IMG/VR virus record: IMGVR_UViG_3300025099_003085
Location: 1 to 39,064 of that record
Origin: a virus
Reading direction: 5' to 3' (one strand)
Length of the DNA: 39,064 nt
Every line of letters begins with the position of its first letter. Position 1 is the stretch's first letter. The translations under genes and the position numbers were made by a program. The notes beneath the pieces are model-generated. The model was not told where the DNA came from, ran no database searches, and was given only the letters and a program-made list of their open reading frames with translations. This document shows, one piece after another, positions 15,664-23,904 of this stretch.

Positions 15664-16521
15664 ATGATTAAACTAAAAGATTTACTTGAAGCCAGTAAAA
15701 CTGGTACAACATCCTCATCTGAATCACTTGGTGGGTATAAAGGATTTATAAAACCCGAAGATTTTGACGCTTATAAAAAAGATTTAGCAAAAAAACTAAA
15801 ACTAATATTAGCAGAGGGTGTTAATGATCCTGGTATATTCAAGGCCGTATTTCTTGCAGGTGGGCCTGGTAGTGGAAAAACCTATGTAGTGAAACAAATC
15901 TTTGGAATACCTGATAGATTTAATATCAGTATGAGTGGTATGAAGATGGTTAACTCAGATAAAGAGTTAAAATATTTGTTAAGAAAATACGGATTCGGTA
16001 CAGATTTAGATAAGATGCCAGATGAGGTATTTGATGATTTGACTACACCTGGTAAGAGTGGATTAAGAAAGTTTTCAAAAGAACTTACTAAACAAAGAAT
16101 GAAACTATATCAACAAGGTAAGTTGGGAATGATTATAGATGGTACAGGCCATGACTTTCGTAAGATACAAACCATGAAAAAAATGTTAGAAGATGATGGA
16201 TACGACACTTACATGGTATTTGTAAATACATCATTAGAGGTGGCACAAAAAAGAAATCAAGAAAGAGATAGAATATTACCACCAAACTTATTAGAAAAGA
16301 GTTGGAAAGATGTTCAGAAGAATCTTGGAAGTTTCCAAGCATTATTTAATAATAATTTCGTGATAGTTGATAATTCAAAACATTTATCCGAAGAAGAAGC
16401 GGAGGCAAAATTTGTTCCATTGGTTACTAAAGTTATTAGAAAATTTGTGGCAAAACCCATCAAGAACAAACTTGGAAAAATGTGGGTTACAAAACAAAAA
16501 CGTCTTAATAGGAGAAAATAA
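15664..16521 (+). CDS. Zeta-toxin/polynucleotide-kinase-like P-loop kinase with capsid-targeting-type N-terminus
   Basis: A 285-residue protein. The Walker A loop G-G-P-G-S-G-K-T is at residues 66-73. M-I-I-D-G-T-G-H-D at 156-164 matches the Walker-B/catalytic strand of zeta-toxin and PNK-like kinases, and R-N-Q-E-R-D-R near 197-203 suits a lid with phosphate-binding arginines. The first residues, M-I-K-L-K-D-L-L-E-A, are nearly the same as the starts of five other proteins here and end in an L-x-E site like that cut by T4-type prohead proteases, so the enzyme may be packaged in the capsid. It is the first gene after a promoter-like box and is followed by an endolysin. The substrate (RNA/DNA 5' end, nucleotide or UDP-sugar) is unknown. 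Confidence 0.75.
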   Translation: MIKLKDLLEASKTGTTSSSESLGGYKGFIKPEDFDAYKKDLAKKLKLILAEGVNDPGIFKAVFLAGGPGSGKTYVVKQIFGIPDRFNISMSGMKMVNSDKELKYLLRKYGFGTDLDKMPDEVFDDLTTPGKSGLRKFSKELTKQRMKLYQQGKLGMIIDGTGHDFRKIQTMKKMLEDDGYDTYMVFVNTSLEVAQKRNQERDRILPPNLLEKSWKDVQKNLGSFQALFNNNFVIVDNSKHLSEEEAEAKFVPLVTKVIRKFVAKPIKNKLGKMWVTKQKRLNRRK

Positions 16522-16522
16522 A

Positions 16523-17005
16523 ATGCTTACAACATTTGATGAAATAATAGAAGTTACTCTACACCACGAAGGTGGATATGTTCACGATCCAAAAGATTTA
16601 GGTGGTGAAACTAATTTTGGTATAGCTAAAAGATTCTATCCTGATGTAGATATCAAGAATCTCACAAAAGAGGGTGCAAAAGAAATTTATAAAAAAGATT
16701 ATTGGGATAGAAATAAAGTGGATGATTTATCTGAAGATTTAAAACACATCTTTTTTGATATGTGTGTGAATCAAGGTAGAGGTACAGCAGTAAAAATTTT
16801 ACAACGAGCATGTAACGCAAAAGGTGCTGATTTAGCAGTTGATGGTGGATTCGGGCCAGGTACAAGAGCAGCAGTAGAAACTTACAAACCATCATTGGAA
16901 AGAGTTCGTTGTTATAGAATGAAACATTATTATGATTTAGTGAACAAGAAACCTGAACAAGAAAGATTTTTGTTTGGGTGGTATCGTAGAGCTTTATCAG
17001 TTTAA
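16523..17005 (+). CDS. GH108-type N-acetylmuramidase (endolysin candidate)
   Basis: A protein of about 160 residues begun at the ATG at 16523, which has TAGGAG a few bases upstream; a longer in-frame extension back to 16367 overlaps the kinase gene and is rejected. It has the GH108 signature H-E-G-G-Y-V-H-D-P-K-D-L-G-G-E-T-N-F-G-I, whose glutamate is the catalytic acid. The second half (L-Q-R-A-C-N... D-G-G-F-G-P-G-T-R-A-A-V) matches the peptidoglycan-binding domain normally fused to it. There is no signal peptide, so it would need a holin. It probably cleaves host peptidoglycan at lysis, or acts as a virion-associated lysin. Confidence 0.9.
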   Translation: MLTTFDEIIEVTLHHEGGYVHDPKDLGGETNFGIAKRFYPDVDIKNLTKEGAKEIYKKDYWDRNKVDDLSEDLKHIFFDMCVNQGRGTAVKILQRACNAKGADLAVDGGFGPGTRAAVETYKPSLERVRCYRMKHYYDLVNKKPEQERFLFGWYRRALSV

Positions 17006-17022
17006 TAAAATAGGAGAAAATA

Positions 17023-17301
17023 ATGGCAACAGCAACAGACGGTTCATTCGTTGGAAGAACACGAGCTACAGTAAGTAATGATGCTAAATTCACTAAAATA
17101 AAAACAACTACGGCAGAAGATTTTTATGCAACAAGTTCATTTATGGGTTCAAGTGGATTTATCATACAATCTGCTGGTAATTCTGTAATTACACCTACGG
17201 AGGGTGATTCAGTTTCAGCTTCAAATTTGACCGCAAAAACACTATATGAAATAGGTGTACGAAGAGTAAGTGGTAGCGGTGTAGTTCACGTGGTATTCTA
17301 A
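17023..17301 (+). CDS. Small Ser/Thr/Gly-rich protein, probably structural
   Basis: A 92-residue protein preceded by TAGGAGAAAATA. It is rich in Ser, Thr, Gly and Val with beta-strand alternation (G-S-S-G-F-I-I-Q-S, S-G-S-G-V-V-H-V-V-F at the end) and has no Cys, no membrane segment and no enzymatic motif. The composition suggests a small virion or decoration protein. I recognise no family. It lies just before the giant multidomain protein, without a clear promoter of its own. Confidence 0.65.
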   Translation: MATATDGSFVGRTRATVSNDAKFTKIKTTTAEDFYATSSFMGSSGFIIQSAGNSVITPTEGDSVSASNLTAKTLYEIGVRRVSGSGVVHVVF

Positions 17302-17305
17302 ACGA

Positions 17306-20300
17306 ATGAATAAATTAACAGAATGGTTAATTAAAGATTTAATTGATGAGGGAGTTGAATTACCAATTAAAGTGGGTGATACCGTTTTGATGGGTAGATT
17401 CAAAAATAAACGAGTCAAAATAAAATCAATTAATTTTAATGAAAAGGGTGATTTGTTAATCAACAATCGTCCTGCCTTAAAATTCAGAGTGGTTAGTTCC
17501 CAAACTACAGAGGCTGCTAGAATACCTCGTAAAAAAGGACAACATAGAGGTTCTTCATCTCATTCAGATTTATACACCGATGAGAATCCAAAGGGTACAA
17601 TCAAAGGATTAAAGTTTGCAACCGTAAAGGATGCACAGGCCTCTGTATCTAAAATAAAAGGTAGTGGTAAGAAACACGCTCATAAAATACAGGCGGCGGT
17701 TGCTATGGAACAACGAGCAAAAGAAATGGGTAAAAAATCCGCTGCAGCTGTTTATAGAAAATTCATCAACCAAATGAAAAAGAAAACCAAAGCAAAGAAT
17801 GAAGTAGGGTTAGGTTCAACTAAAAAAGTTGTAGGTAGTAATGTTTATACCTTTGGGCCAGATTGGATACCAACAAGTTTAGCTCAAAGAAAGAAAATGA
17901 AAAGACTACACAATAAATTAAATAAGTCTATACGAGAAGATGTTAATTATTTGGTAAATGAATTTGATTGTGGTTGTCAAGAACTCTACGAGATAGAAAA
18001 AATTAATGAAAAGTGGAGTGCAAAATACAAAAAAAGTATTAATTGTAACAACCCTAAAGGATTCAGTCAACGAGCACATTGTCAAGGTAGAAAGAAAAAT
18101 GAAGAGTTTGGTGCACCAGCAGGTGTAATTCCATCACCAAGTCGTAAGATGGTTAAAAAAATGAAGAAAAAGGGAAATACTTCAGTTCCTTATGGTAGTG
18201 GATATGAAAAGATTGAAGAACGATTTGCAGTCAGAGGTAATAAAGTAGAAAAGTTTATCACTGGTAAAAATCTTACACATAAAGGTAAGAAATATAAAGA
18301 GATAGATTTTGAATTAGTAAAAGTAGATAATCCTAAAAAATTAGTTACACTTAGAATCTTAGCACCAAAAAAATTATTTGGTCAAGAAGTACCTGTGAGA
18401 TTCCAAACACTTAGAAGAGGCCCTTTTCTCAAAACCGATACAAGTAAAGTTCGTGAGGGACTACCAACTAAAACAACTGATAAATTTAAAAAATTAAAAA
18501 ATAAACCAGAAACAGATGCTGGAAAGGATTTTTCTGTACATCATGGTTATTCTATGAGTGCTCCTATGGGTAGTCTTTCTGAACCAGACACTTATGATTG
18601 GGATGATGATGACAGAGAAATCGGTGGAACTCAAAAAGAAAAAGATAAAAGGAAAAAAGGTTACGAACCAGTAAAAGAAGACAGAACAAAAATCAAAAAA
18701 GTAGTTGGTATTTATGGTGGTAGATTTCAACCATTTGGCCCACATCACAAAAAAACATATGATTGGTTAAAATCAAGAGTTGATGATGCATATATCACAA
18801 CATCTGATATCAAGAAACCACCAAGACACCCAATGAACTTCAATGAAAAAGTTCGTCATATGGTCAAGATGGGTATTCCTAAAAATCGAATTGTGAAAGA
18901 AAAATCACCATATATCGCTAAAAACGTATTAAAAAAGTATGATGAGAAAACAACTGCTGTTATTTATATTTTTGGTAAAAAAGACGCTGGTAGATTATCA
19001 GGTGGAAAGTATTTTAAAGATTATGACAAGAACAGAGGTAACATTTTAGGATATGGTGAACATGGTTATATTCTCACAGCACCTCACGTATCAATCAAAG
19101 TCGGTGGTAAAGAAGTAAGTGGAACTGTAATGAGAGATTTACTCGGTTCACCAGAAAATGAAAAGGGTAGAGAAAAATTATTCAAGCAGGCATTTGGATA
19201 CTTTGATAAGGGTATCTATAATATGATGACAAATAAATTTAAAAAATTATACGAATTTTATCAACAAGATTCTGTAAAAGAAATAATCAAAGAAGTTAGT
19301 GCTTTAGGGGCTACGATAACTGCAGGTGATTTAGATGATGAGGGATTGTATGATTTCTTTAATTCATTCGCTGATTACAAAAGAGTATCACCAAAACATG
19401 CACAAATTTTAGGTTGGGACGTAATAGATGATATTATTGATTTTGAGAATGCAACAGATCCTGGTCTTGATTATTCAACCTCAACCGTAGATAGAATATC
19501 AACCGTAACATATGGTAGAACTATAAATCAAAACACAAAGAATACAGATAGTGTGGATAATCCATTTCCTAAATATAAACAACATATGAATCAAATGATT
19601 GATAAACTTGGTTGGGAAATCGTAAAATTCTTTGGTGAAAAGGAAATAAAGGCAAAGAAAATTAAAGATTCTGATACACACGATATGGGAACTGCAACTG
19701 CAGGTAGTGGTAATACAAATAAACCAGCAACTCCAGATAAACTTAAAAAGATACAAGAGAATTTTCAAAGAGATGTGGGGTTACTGATTGAGGGTGGTGC
19801 TTATGGACATATGTCACATCCATTTGATGATAATAATCTGACGTTTTCAGATTTGAAACAGATAATTATTAATGGTATAGGTGGAAAGTTAGACAGAGAA
19901 GATGGGGTTACAGAGAAACTCGATGGACAAAATCTAATGGTAAGTTGGGTTGATGGTAAATTAAAGGCAGCTAGAAACAAAGGTCATCTCAAAAATCGTG
20001 GTAAAACAGCTCCAACCACAAGTGGAGTAAAGAGTATGTTTAGTGGTAGAGGTGATATACAAAAGGCCTTTGTAGGTGCGATGAAAGATTTAGAAAAGGC
20101 AATTGGTAAATTATCAGATAAACAAAAAGAAAAAGTATTTGGTAATGGAACCAAGTGGATGAATTTAGAGGTTATGTATCCAGCAACAGCAAATGTAGTA
20201 GATTATGATGTGGCAGAAATAGTGTTTCACGGCACGATAGAATATGATGATAGTGGAAGGGCAGTAGGTCAACCTAAAGATAGTGCTCGTATGTTAGCTG

Positions 20301-21019
20301 GTATGATAAAACAAGTAAACCAAAGCGTTCAAAAAATGTTTAGGATTGGAAAACCAAACTTTTTACAAGTTCCCAAATCTCAAAACTTTGGTAAATTAAA
20401 AGGTAAATTTTTACAACAAATAAATAAATTACAATCTACATATTCATTAAAAGATACAGATAAGTTGGGTGAATATCATCAGGCATATTGGAGAGAGTAT
20501 GTATTTAATGCATCTAAACAATTTAAAGTTAGTTTGAAACCAAATCAATTTGTTAGTTTGGTTAATCGTTGGGCATATTTTGATAAGTCATATAAGATAG
20601 CGGATATTAAAAAAGATTATAAAGATAGTCCAAAATTTTTAGATTGGATATTATCTACAGATAAGAATGATGTTCAAAAGATTTTTAAAGATAATATAAA
20701 ACCATTTGAAGTTTTATTCTTTTCAGTTGGTGCTGAAATATTGAAAAATATAAGTGGGTATATGGCAGCCTCACCAAATAAAACGGTACAAAAAATGAGA
20801 AAAGAAGTCATTCAGGCATTAAGGGATTTGAAAAGTGGTGGTAAGGTTGATAAATTAAAAAAGTTAAAAATACAAATTGAAAAATTAGAAGCAATTGGTG
20901 GATTAGATGCAATTGTTCCAAGTGAGGGAGTGGTGTTTAAGTATAAGGGTAAGACTTATAAGTTTACAGGAGCATTTGCACCAATCAATCAGATACTTGG
21001 TAGTTTGAAATTTGGATAG
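17306..21019 (+). CDS. Giant multidomain protein: capsid-targeting-type N-terminus, SH3-like segment, NMN-adenylyltransferase-like and polynucleotide-ligase-like domains
   Basis: A 1237-residue protein. Residues 1-16 (M-N-K-L-T-E-W-L-I-K-D-L-I-D-E-G) end in I-D-E|G, the same site as in the capsid protein. Residues 20-62 look like a small beta domain (V-G-D-T-V-L-M-G-R-F-K-N-K). A conserved basic module around 95-160 and a Cys-containing basic segment (233-266) follow. Residues 464-645 form a nucleotidyltransferase: V-V-G-I-Y-G-G-R-F-Q-P-F-G-P-H-H at 466-481 is a HIGH-type motif as in NadM/NMNAT, and a later S-G-T-V-M-R-D-L is in the ISSTxxR position. Residues 825-1237 resemble an ATP/NAD-dependent ligase: E870-K871-L-D-G, R890-N, N-L-E955 and E1207-G-V-V with Y-K-F-T. 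No other function can be read from residues 665-820. Confidence 0.75.
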   Translation: MNKLTEWLIKDLIDEGVELPIKVGDTVLMGRFKNKRVKIKSINFNEKGDLLINNRPALKFRVVSSQTTEAARIPRKKGQHRGSSSHSDLYTDENPKGTIKGLKFATVKDAQASVSKIKGSGKKHAHKIQAAVAMEQRAKEMGKKSAAAVYRKFINQMKKKTKAKNEVGLGSTKKVVGSNVYTFGPDWIPTSLAQRKKMKRLHNKLNKSIREDVNYLVNEFDCGCQELYEIEKINEKWSAKYKKSINCNNPKGFSQRAHCQGRKKNEEFGAPAGVIPSPSRKMVKKMKKKGNTSVPYGSGYEKIEERFAVRGNKVEKFITGKNLTHKGKKYKEIDFELVKVDNPKKLVTLRILAPKKLFGQEVPVRFQTLRRGPFLKTDTSKVREGLPTKTTDKFKKLKNKPETDAGKDFSVHHGYSMSAPMGSLSEPDTYDWDDDDREIGGTQKEKDKRKKGYEPVKEDRTKIKKVVGIYGGRFQPFGPHHKKTYDWLKSRVDDAYITTSDIKKPPRHPMNFNEKVRHMVKMGIPKNRIVKEKSPYIAKNVLKKYDEKTTAVIYIFGKKDAGRLSGGKYFKDYDKNRGNILGYGEHGYILTAPHVSIKVGGKEVSGTVMRDLLGSPENEKGREKLFKQAFGYFDKGIYNMMTNKFKKLYEFYQQDSVKEIIKEVSALGATITAGDLDDEGLYDFFNSFADYKRVSPKHAQILGWDVIDDIIDFENATDPGLDYSTSTVDRISTVTYGRTINQNTKNTDSVDNPFPKYKQHMNQMIDKLGWEIVKFFGEKEIKAKKIKDSDTHDMGTATAGSGNTNKPATPDKLKKIQENFQRDVGLLIEGGAYGHMSHPFDDNNLTFSDLKQIIINGIGGKLDREDGVTEKLDGQNLMVSWVDGKLKAARNKGHLKNRGKTAPTTSGVKSMFSGRGDIQKAFVGAMKDLEKAIGKLSDKQKEKVFGNGTKWMNLEVMYPATANVVDYDVAEIVFHGTIEYDDSGRAVGQPKDSARMLAGMIKQVNQSVQKMFRIGKPNFLQVPKSQNFGKLKGKFLQQINKLQSTYSLKDTDKLGEYHQAYWREYVFNASKQFKVSLKPNQFVSLVNRWAYFDKSYKIADIKKDYKDSPKFLDWILSTDKNDVQKIFKDNIKPFEVLFFSVGAEILKNISGYMAASPNKTVQKMRKEVIQALRDLKSGGKVDKLKKLKIQIEKLEAIGGLDAIVPSEGVVFKYKGKTYKFTGAFAPINQILGSLKFG

Positions 21020-21029
21020 GAATAAATAG

Positions 21030-22361
21030 ATGCCCTCTATAGAAGAAATAAAATTAGCATTAGGTACAATGGATAAATCATCCAATGCATCGAGTATTAA
21101 TGAAAATGTAAATCCAACTTCATTTTCTCAAGAATTATTTGCTCCTATTGAAAAATTAGAAGATCACATTCACGATAGAGATGGTATTATTGAAAATTTA
21201 GAGGAAGAAATATTTGAATTAAAAAATCAAATTTCTATATTAGAAAAAGAGAAATCTAATATTTTAGAAGAATTAAAGAAATCGGGTTGGTTAGAAAATA
21301 AAGTTACATTTTCATCAAAATATAAAGGTAACATGAAAACAATTCTTGGTGAAGTAAAGGTTGTAGATACAAAGATAATATCTCTGTTAACAACCGTTGG
21401 AAGAAAAAAACAAGGTAATGAAAAATTAACTTGGAAAGGTTGGTTAACCATACCAGAGAATAGATATCTATATGAAATAAATGAAAGTATAGCTAAAGAT
21501 GTTTACAACGCCACTACTGAATATATACGAAAAAATTGGGAAGATAGAAAAATATCACGAGGTGGTGGAAAAAAAGAACAAGAATCTGTAAATTACTCAT
21601 TAACATTTAGTGGGAATGCTGGTGCTGGTAGTCTAAATAATCATGTAACAACTGATTTTAACCCCGATACTTATAACCTTAATTTAGGATTTACTGTTTC
21701 TTATTGGGTTAGACCAGATGAAGTAGGAAATACTATGTTTGCATTCGGTAGAAAGCATGCCAATAACCAACGATTTACATTTGGTATTAATAGAAAACGT
21801 CAATCATTCTTCGGCATTGGAGCAAATACAGGAATAAAAGCATGGGTTAACATGGATACACCAGTAGAAGAATCATTGTTAGTTCAGGATGGTAGTTACT
21901 TTAATCTAAAAACAGATGGTACTTGGTATCATTTTGCAGTAACGTATGATGACCGCTCAGATACATCTTCTGGTGCTGACCGTAAGGTATATGTAAACGG
22001 AGTACTTCGTCAGACAGATAGTTTCAATTGGAGTAACACAGGCGGTGATACTGGTGGTATGATTTTTGGGGGGCGCAGAACATCAGGCAACCAATATGAC
22101 AACGGATGGGCTTGTGGTCTTGACGAAGTGGCTATATATGACACAGCAAAAGATTCTGATTGGGTTGCAAGTGTATATAATAATAAAACTGATTACAATC
22201 ATAAAGAGTCAGGTGGAAGTAGTCTTGTAGGATATTGGAGATTTAATGAAGGTGGTGGAACACGTGTAGAAGATTTATCAGGAAATGGTAATCACGGAAC
22301 TTTGACCGCTGCATCTGGAGATATTACAGATTATCCAACTTGGTCAACAGATAAACCATAA
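21030..22361 (+). CDS. Coiled-coil protein with C-terminal LamG-like (concanavalin) domain
   Basis: A 443-residue protein. Residues about 35-85 (L-E-D-H-I-H-D-R-D, E-N-L-E-E-E-I, I-S-I-L-E-K-E-K) form a coiled coil. A middle region about 90-180 is mixed charged. Residues about 185-440 are a LamG/jellyroll domain: F-T-V-S-Y-W-V-R-P-D, G-T-W-Y-H-F-A-V-T-Y-D-D, K-V-Y-V-N-G-V-L, G-L-D-E-V-A-I-Y-D-T and S-L-V-G-Y-W-R-F-N-E. Such domains bind carbohydrate and sit on fibres or decoration proteins. The part of the gene coding for this domain (about 21.9-22.3 kb) is more G+C-rich than its surroundings, which suggests a later acquisition. Probable virion surface adhesin. Confidence 0.8.
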   Translation: MPSIEEIKLALGTMDKSSNASSINENVNPTSFSQELFAPIEKLEDHIHDRDGIIENLEEEIFELKNQISILEKEKSNILEELKKSGWLENKVTFSSKYKGNMKTILGEVKVVDTKIISLLTTVGRKKQGNEKLTWKGWLTIPENRYLYEINESIAKDVYNATTEYIRKNWEDRKISRGGGKKEQESVNYSLTFSGNAGAGSLNNHVTTDFNPDTYNLNLGFTVSYWVRPDEVGNTMFAFGRKHANNQRFTFGINRKRQSFFGIGANTGIKAWVNMDTPVEESLLVQDGSYFNLKTDGTWYHFAVTYDDRSDTSSGADRKVYVNGVLRQTDSFNWSNTGGDTGGMIFGGRRTSGNQYDNGWACGLDEVAIYDTAKDSDWVASVYNNKTDYNHKESGGSSLVGYWRFNEGGGTRVEDLSGNGNHGTLTAASGDITDYPTWSTDKP

Positions 22362-22379
22362 TATAATATAGGAGTAATT

Positions 22380-22928
22380 ATGGCAAGTTATAGTAAAGAA
22401 GCAGAACGACAAAATAAAGTTTTAGGTGACCTTTTAGCGGGCAGAGAACCTGAAAAACGAATAATGGTCGGATACGATAGTGGAAACGAACCACAAAAAC
22501 ATGGTGATAAAATAGATAGACTCTCAGATATAATGAAAGAAGTAAGGATGCCTTACTTTTGTCCATCTTGTGAAAAGGTAATGAAGAAAAGACTTGATGA
22601 TAAGTTTTGGAGAATAATGGGACATTGTTTTGATTGTCAAATTAAAATAGAAAATAAACTTCGTATTGAGGGTAAGTGGGAAGAATATGAAAAGAAAAAA
22701 ATATTAGAAAATAAAAGAGCGTATTTAAAAGATTTAAAACAAAGTATTGATGAGTTCGAAGCTTCAGGAGGTAAGACTACGTTTTTTAATGAAGTTGGAG
22801 TTGATGAGAAAAGTGTGGAAAAAGAGGAATGGTCAATGGGACAAGAGAATTTTGATAAACTTGTCACGGAGGCTAGAGAATATATTGAAAAACTTGAGTT
22901 GGAGTTAGAAAATGAAATCATCGAATAA
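22380..22928 (+). CDS. Zinc-ribbon protein of unknown function
   Basis: A 182-residue protein with a TAGGAG ribosome site. The middle has a four-cysteine zinc ribbon, P-Y-F-C-P-S-C-E followed about 26 residues later by G-H-C-F-D-C. The rest is helical and strongly charged, with a C-terminal acidic coiled coil (Y-I-E-K-L-E-L-E-L-E-N-E). It lies upstream of the terminase and near the lysis candidates. Zinc-ribbon proteins occur at this place in T4-like phages, but I know no function. A DNA-binding or packaging-accessory role is possible and unproven. Confidence 0.75.
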   Translation: MASYSKEAERQNKVLGDLLAGREPEKRIMVGYDSGNEPQKHGDKIDRLSDIMKEVRMPYFCPSCEKVMKKRLDDKFWRIMGHCFDCQIKIENKLRIEGKWEEYEKKKILENKRAYLKDLKQSIDEFEASGGKTTFFNEVGVDEKSVEKEEWSMGQENFDKLVTEAREYIEKLELELENEIIE

Positions 22929-23187
22929 AAGAAAACTAATACTACCTGAGGATATTATATTTGAATTAATGGATATGACTGCAACTCTTGGAGAAGTTGC
23001 AGAAGAGTATCATCGTAAGATTGGACACGATGAGGAAATTGAAAACATTTTAGAAGTTTATCATAGAATCATAGATAAGTTAATGAATTTAAACAAATAT
23101 GAATCAATTGATGAAAATGGTAGTAAAACAGTTAATCTTGAAGAACTTGTTCATGGAGCAGGGCTTTCATTTTTAGGAGAAAATTAA
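22912..23187 (+). CDS. Small helical protein of unknown function
   Basis: A 91-residue, mostly helical, acidic protein that overlaps the zinc-ribbon gene by 17 bases, so translation is likely coupled. It has no Cys, no membrane segment and no recognisable motif; M-T-A-T-L-G-E-V-A-E-E-Y-H-R-K-I-G-H looks amphipathic. Because it lies a few genes upstream of the terminase large subunit it could be considered for a small terminase (gp16-like), but nothing in its sequence supports a DNA-binding domain, so I leave it unassigned. Confidence 0.7.
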   Translation: MKSSNKRKLILPEDIIFELMDMTATLGEVAEEYHRKIGHDEEIENILEVYHRIIDKLMNLNKYESIDENGSKTVNLEELVHGAGLSFLGEN

Positions 23188-23508
23188 ATGAAAAAGGTGT
23201 GGAAAGTATTATTAGGTATTATTGGTGGTCTTTTAGCCATTTTAGGACTTGGTGCAAAAGCTTCTGGTAAGAAGAAAGAAGAAATCAAAAAACTTGATAA
23301 CGCAATCAAACAAAAGGACAAAGAAGTTAAACAAACCGAGAAAAAGGTTAAAGAACTTGAGTCAAAAAAACGAGTAAACAAAAAACAAGTTGAAAAACTG
23401 AAAAAAGAAGTTAAATCTACAAAGGCAGAGATAAAAAAGGCTCAAAAGGCAGTTGAAATTGATGATGTAGATGAAGCAGTAAACTTTTTGAAGAAGTTTT
23501 CCAAATAA
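23188..23508 (+). CDS. Inner-membrane-anchored coiled-coil protein (possible i-spanin-like)
   Basis: A 106-residue protein with AGGAG at 23176-23180 and the ATG directly after the previous stop. Residues 4-24 form a single N-terminal hydrophobic segment (V-W-K-V-L-L-G-I-I-G-G-L-L-A-I-L-G-L-G). The rest is a Lys/Glu-rich coiled coil to the end (K-K-E-E-I-K-K-L-D..., K-K-V-K-E-L-E-S-K-K). This topology, an N-in membrane anchor plus periplasmic coiled coil, is that of Rz-type inner-membrane spanins, though many other phage proteins look similar. The next gene has a signal-peptide-like start, so a spanin pair is a fair hypothesis. Confidence 0.6.
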   Translation: MKKVWKVLLGIIGGLLAILGLGAKASGKKKEEIKKLDNAIKQKDKEVKQTEKKVKELESKKRVNKKQVEKLKKEVKSTKAEIKKAQKAVEIDDVDEAVNFLKKFSK

Positions 23509-23526
23509 ACTGATATATATGTATAT

Positions 23527-23904
23527 ATGAAGAATTTAATTAAAATATTATTATTCACGGGAATAGTTTTTTCACAAGAAAAGACGTATACTTTTACTGA
23601 ATCTGAAATTTTGGGTTTTACCAAACAGATTACTGATTTACAGGTAAAAGATAGTTTAAACACTAAAACTATTAAAGACTTGGAATCGATTATCAAATTG
23701 TTGGAACAAAATGCACAAACAGATTCACTAATAATTACGAATAAAGACCTTTCGATTGAAGTATTGAAAGAACGTTCAGAAATATTAGAAAAAAAGGTAA
23801 AACTTGTGAAACCGAGTTGGTATGAGAATAAATGGTTATATTTCACTTATGGAGTGATTATGACCGCGACTTCTGTAAAGCTTGCTGGTGAGATAGTACA
23901 ATAA
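23527..23904 (+). CDS. Signal-peptide and coiled-coil protein with C-terminal hydrophobic segment (possible spanin partner)
   Basis: A 125-residue protein beginning with a signal-peptide-like segment M-K-N-L-I-K-I-L-L-F-T-G-I-V-F-S, followed by Gln-Glu-rich helices forming a coiled coil (about residues 25-95). A C-terminal hydrophobic helix (W-L-Y-F-T-Y-G-V-I-M-T-A-T-S-V) follows. No lipobox Cys is present, so it is not a classic lipoprotein o-spanin. The stop overlaps the terminase start as TAATG. It may be exported and membrane-linked, and its partner may be the preceding gene; this is inference. Confidence 0.6.
   Translation: MKNLIKILLFTGIVFSQEKTYTFTESEILGFTKQITDLQVKDSLNTKTIKDLESIIKLLEQNAQTDSLIITNKDLSIEVLKERSEILEKKVKLVKPSWYENKWLYFTYGVIMTATSVKLAGEIVQ

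Noticed and set aside
16367-16522. Upstream extension of the muramidase gene
   Set aside because: It overlaps the kinase gene by 155 bases, while the ATG at 16523 has TAGGAG and the GH108 domain begins shortly after it.
22912-23187. Small terminase (gp16-like) assignment for the 91-residue protein before the spanin-like genes
   Set aside because: Position fits loosely, but the sequence shows no DNA-binding helix pattern and length is short. There is no positive evidence.
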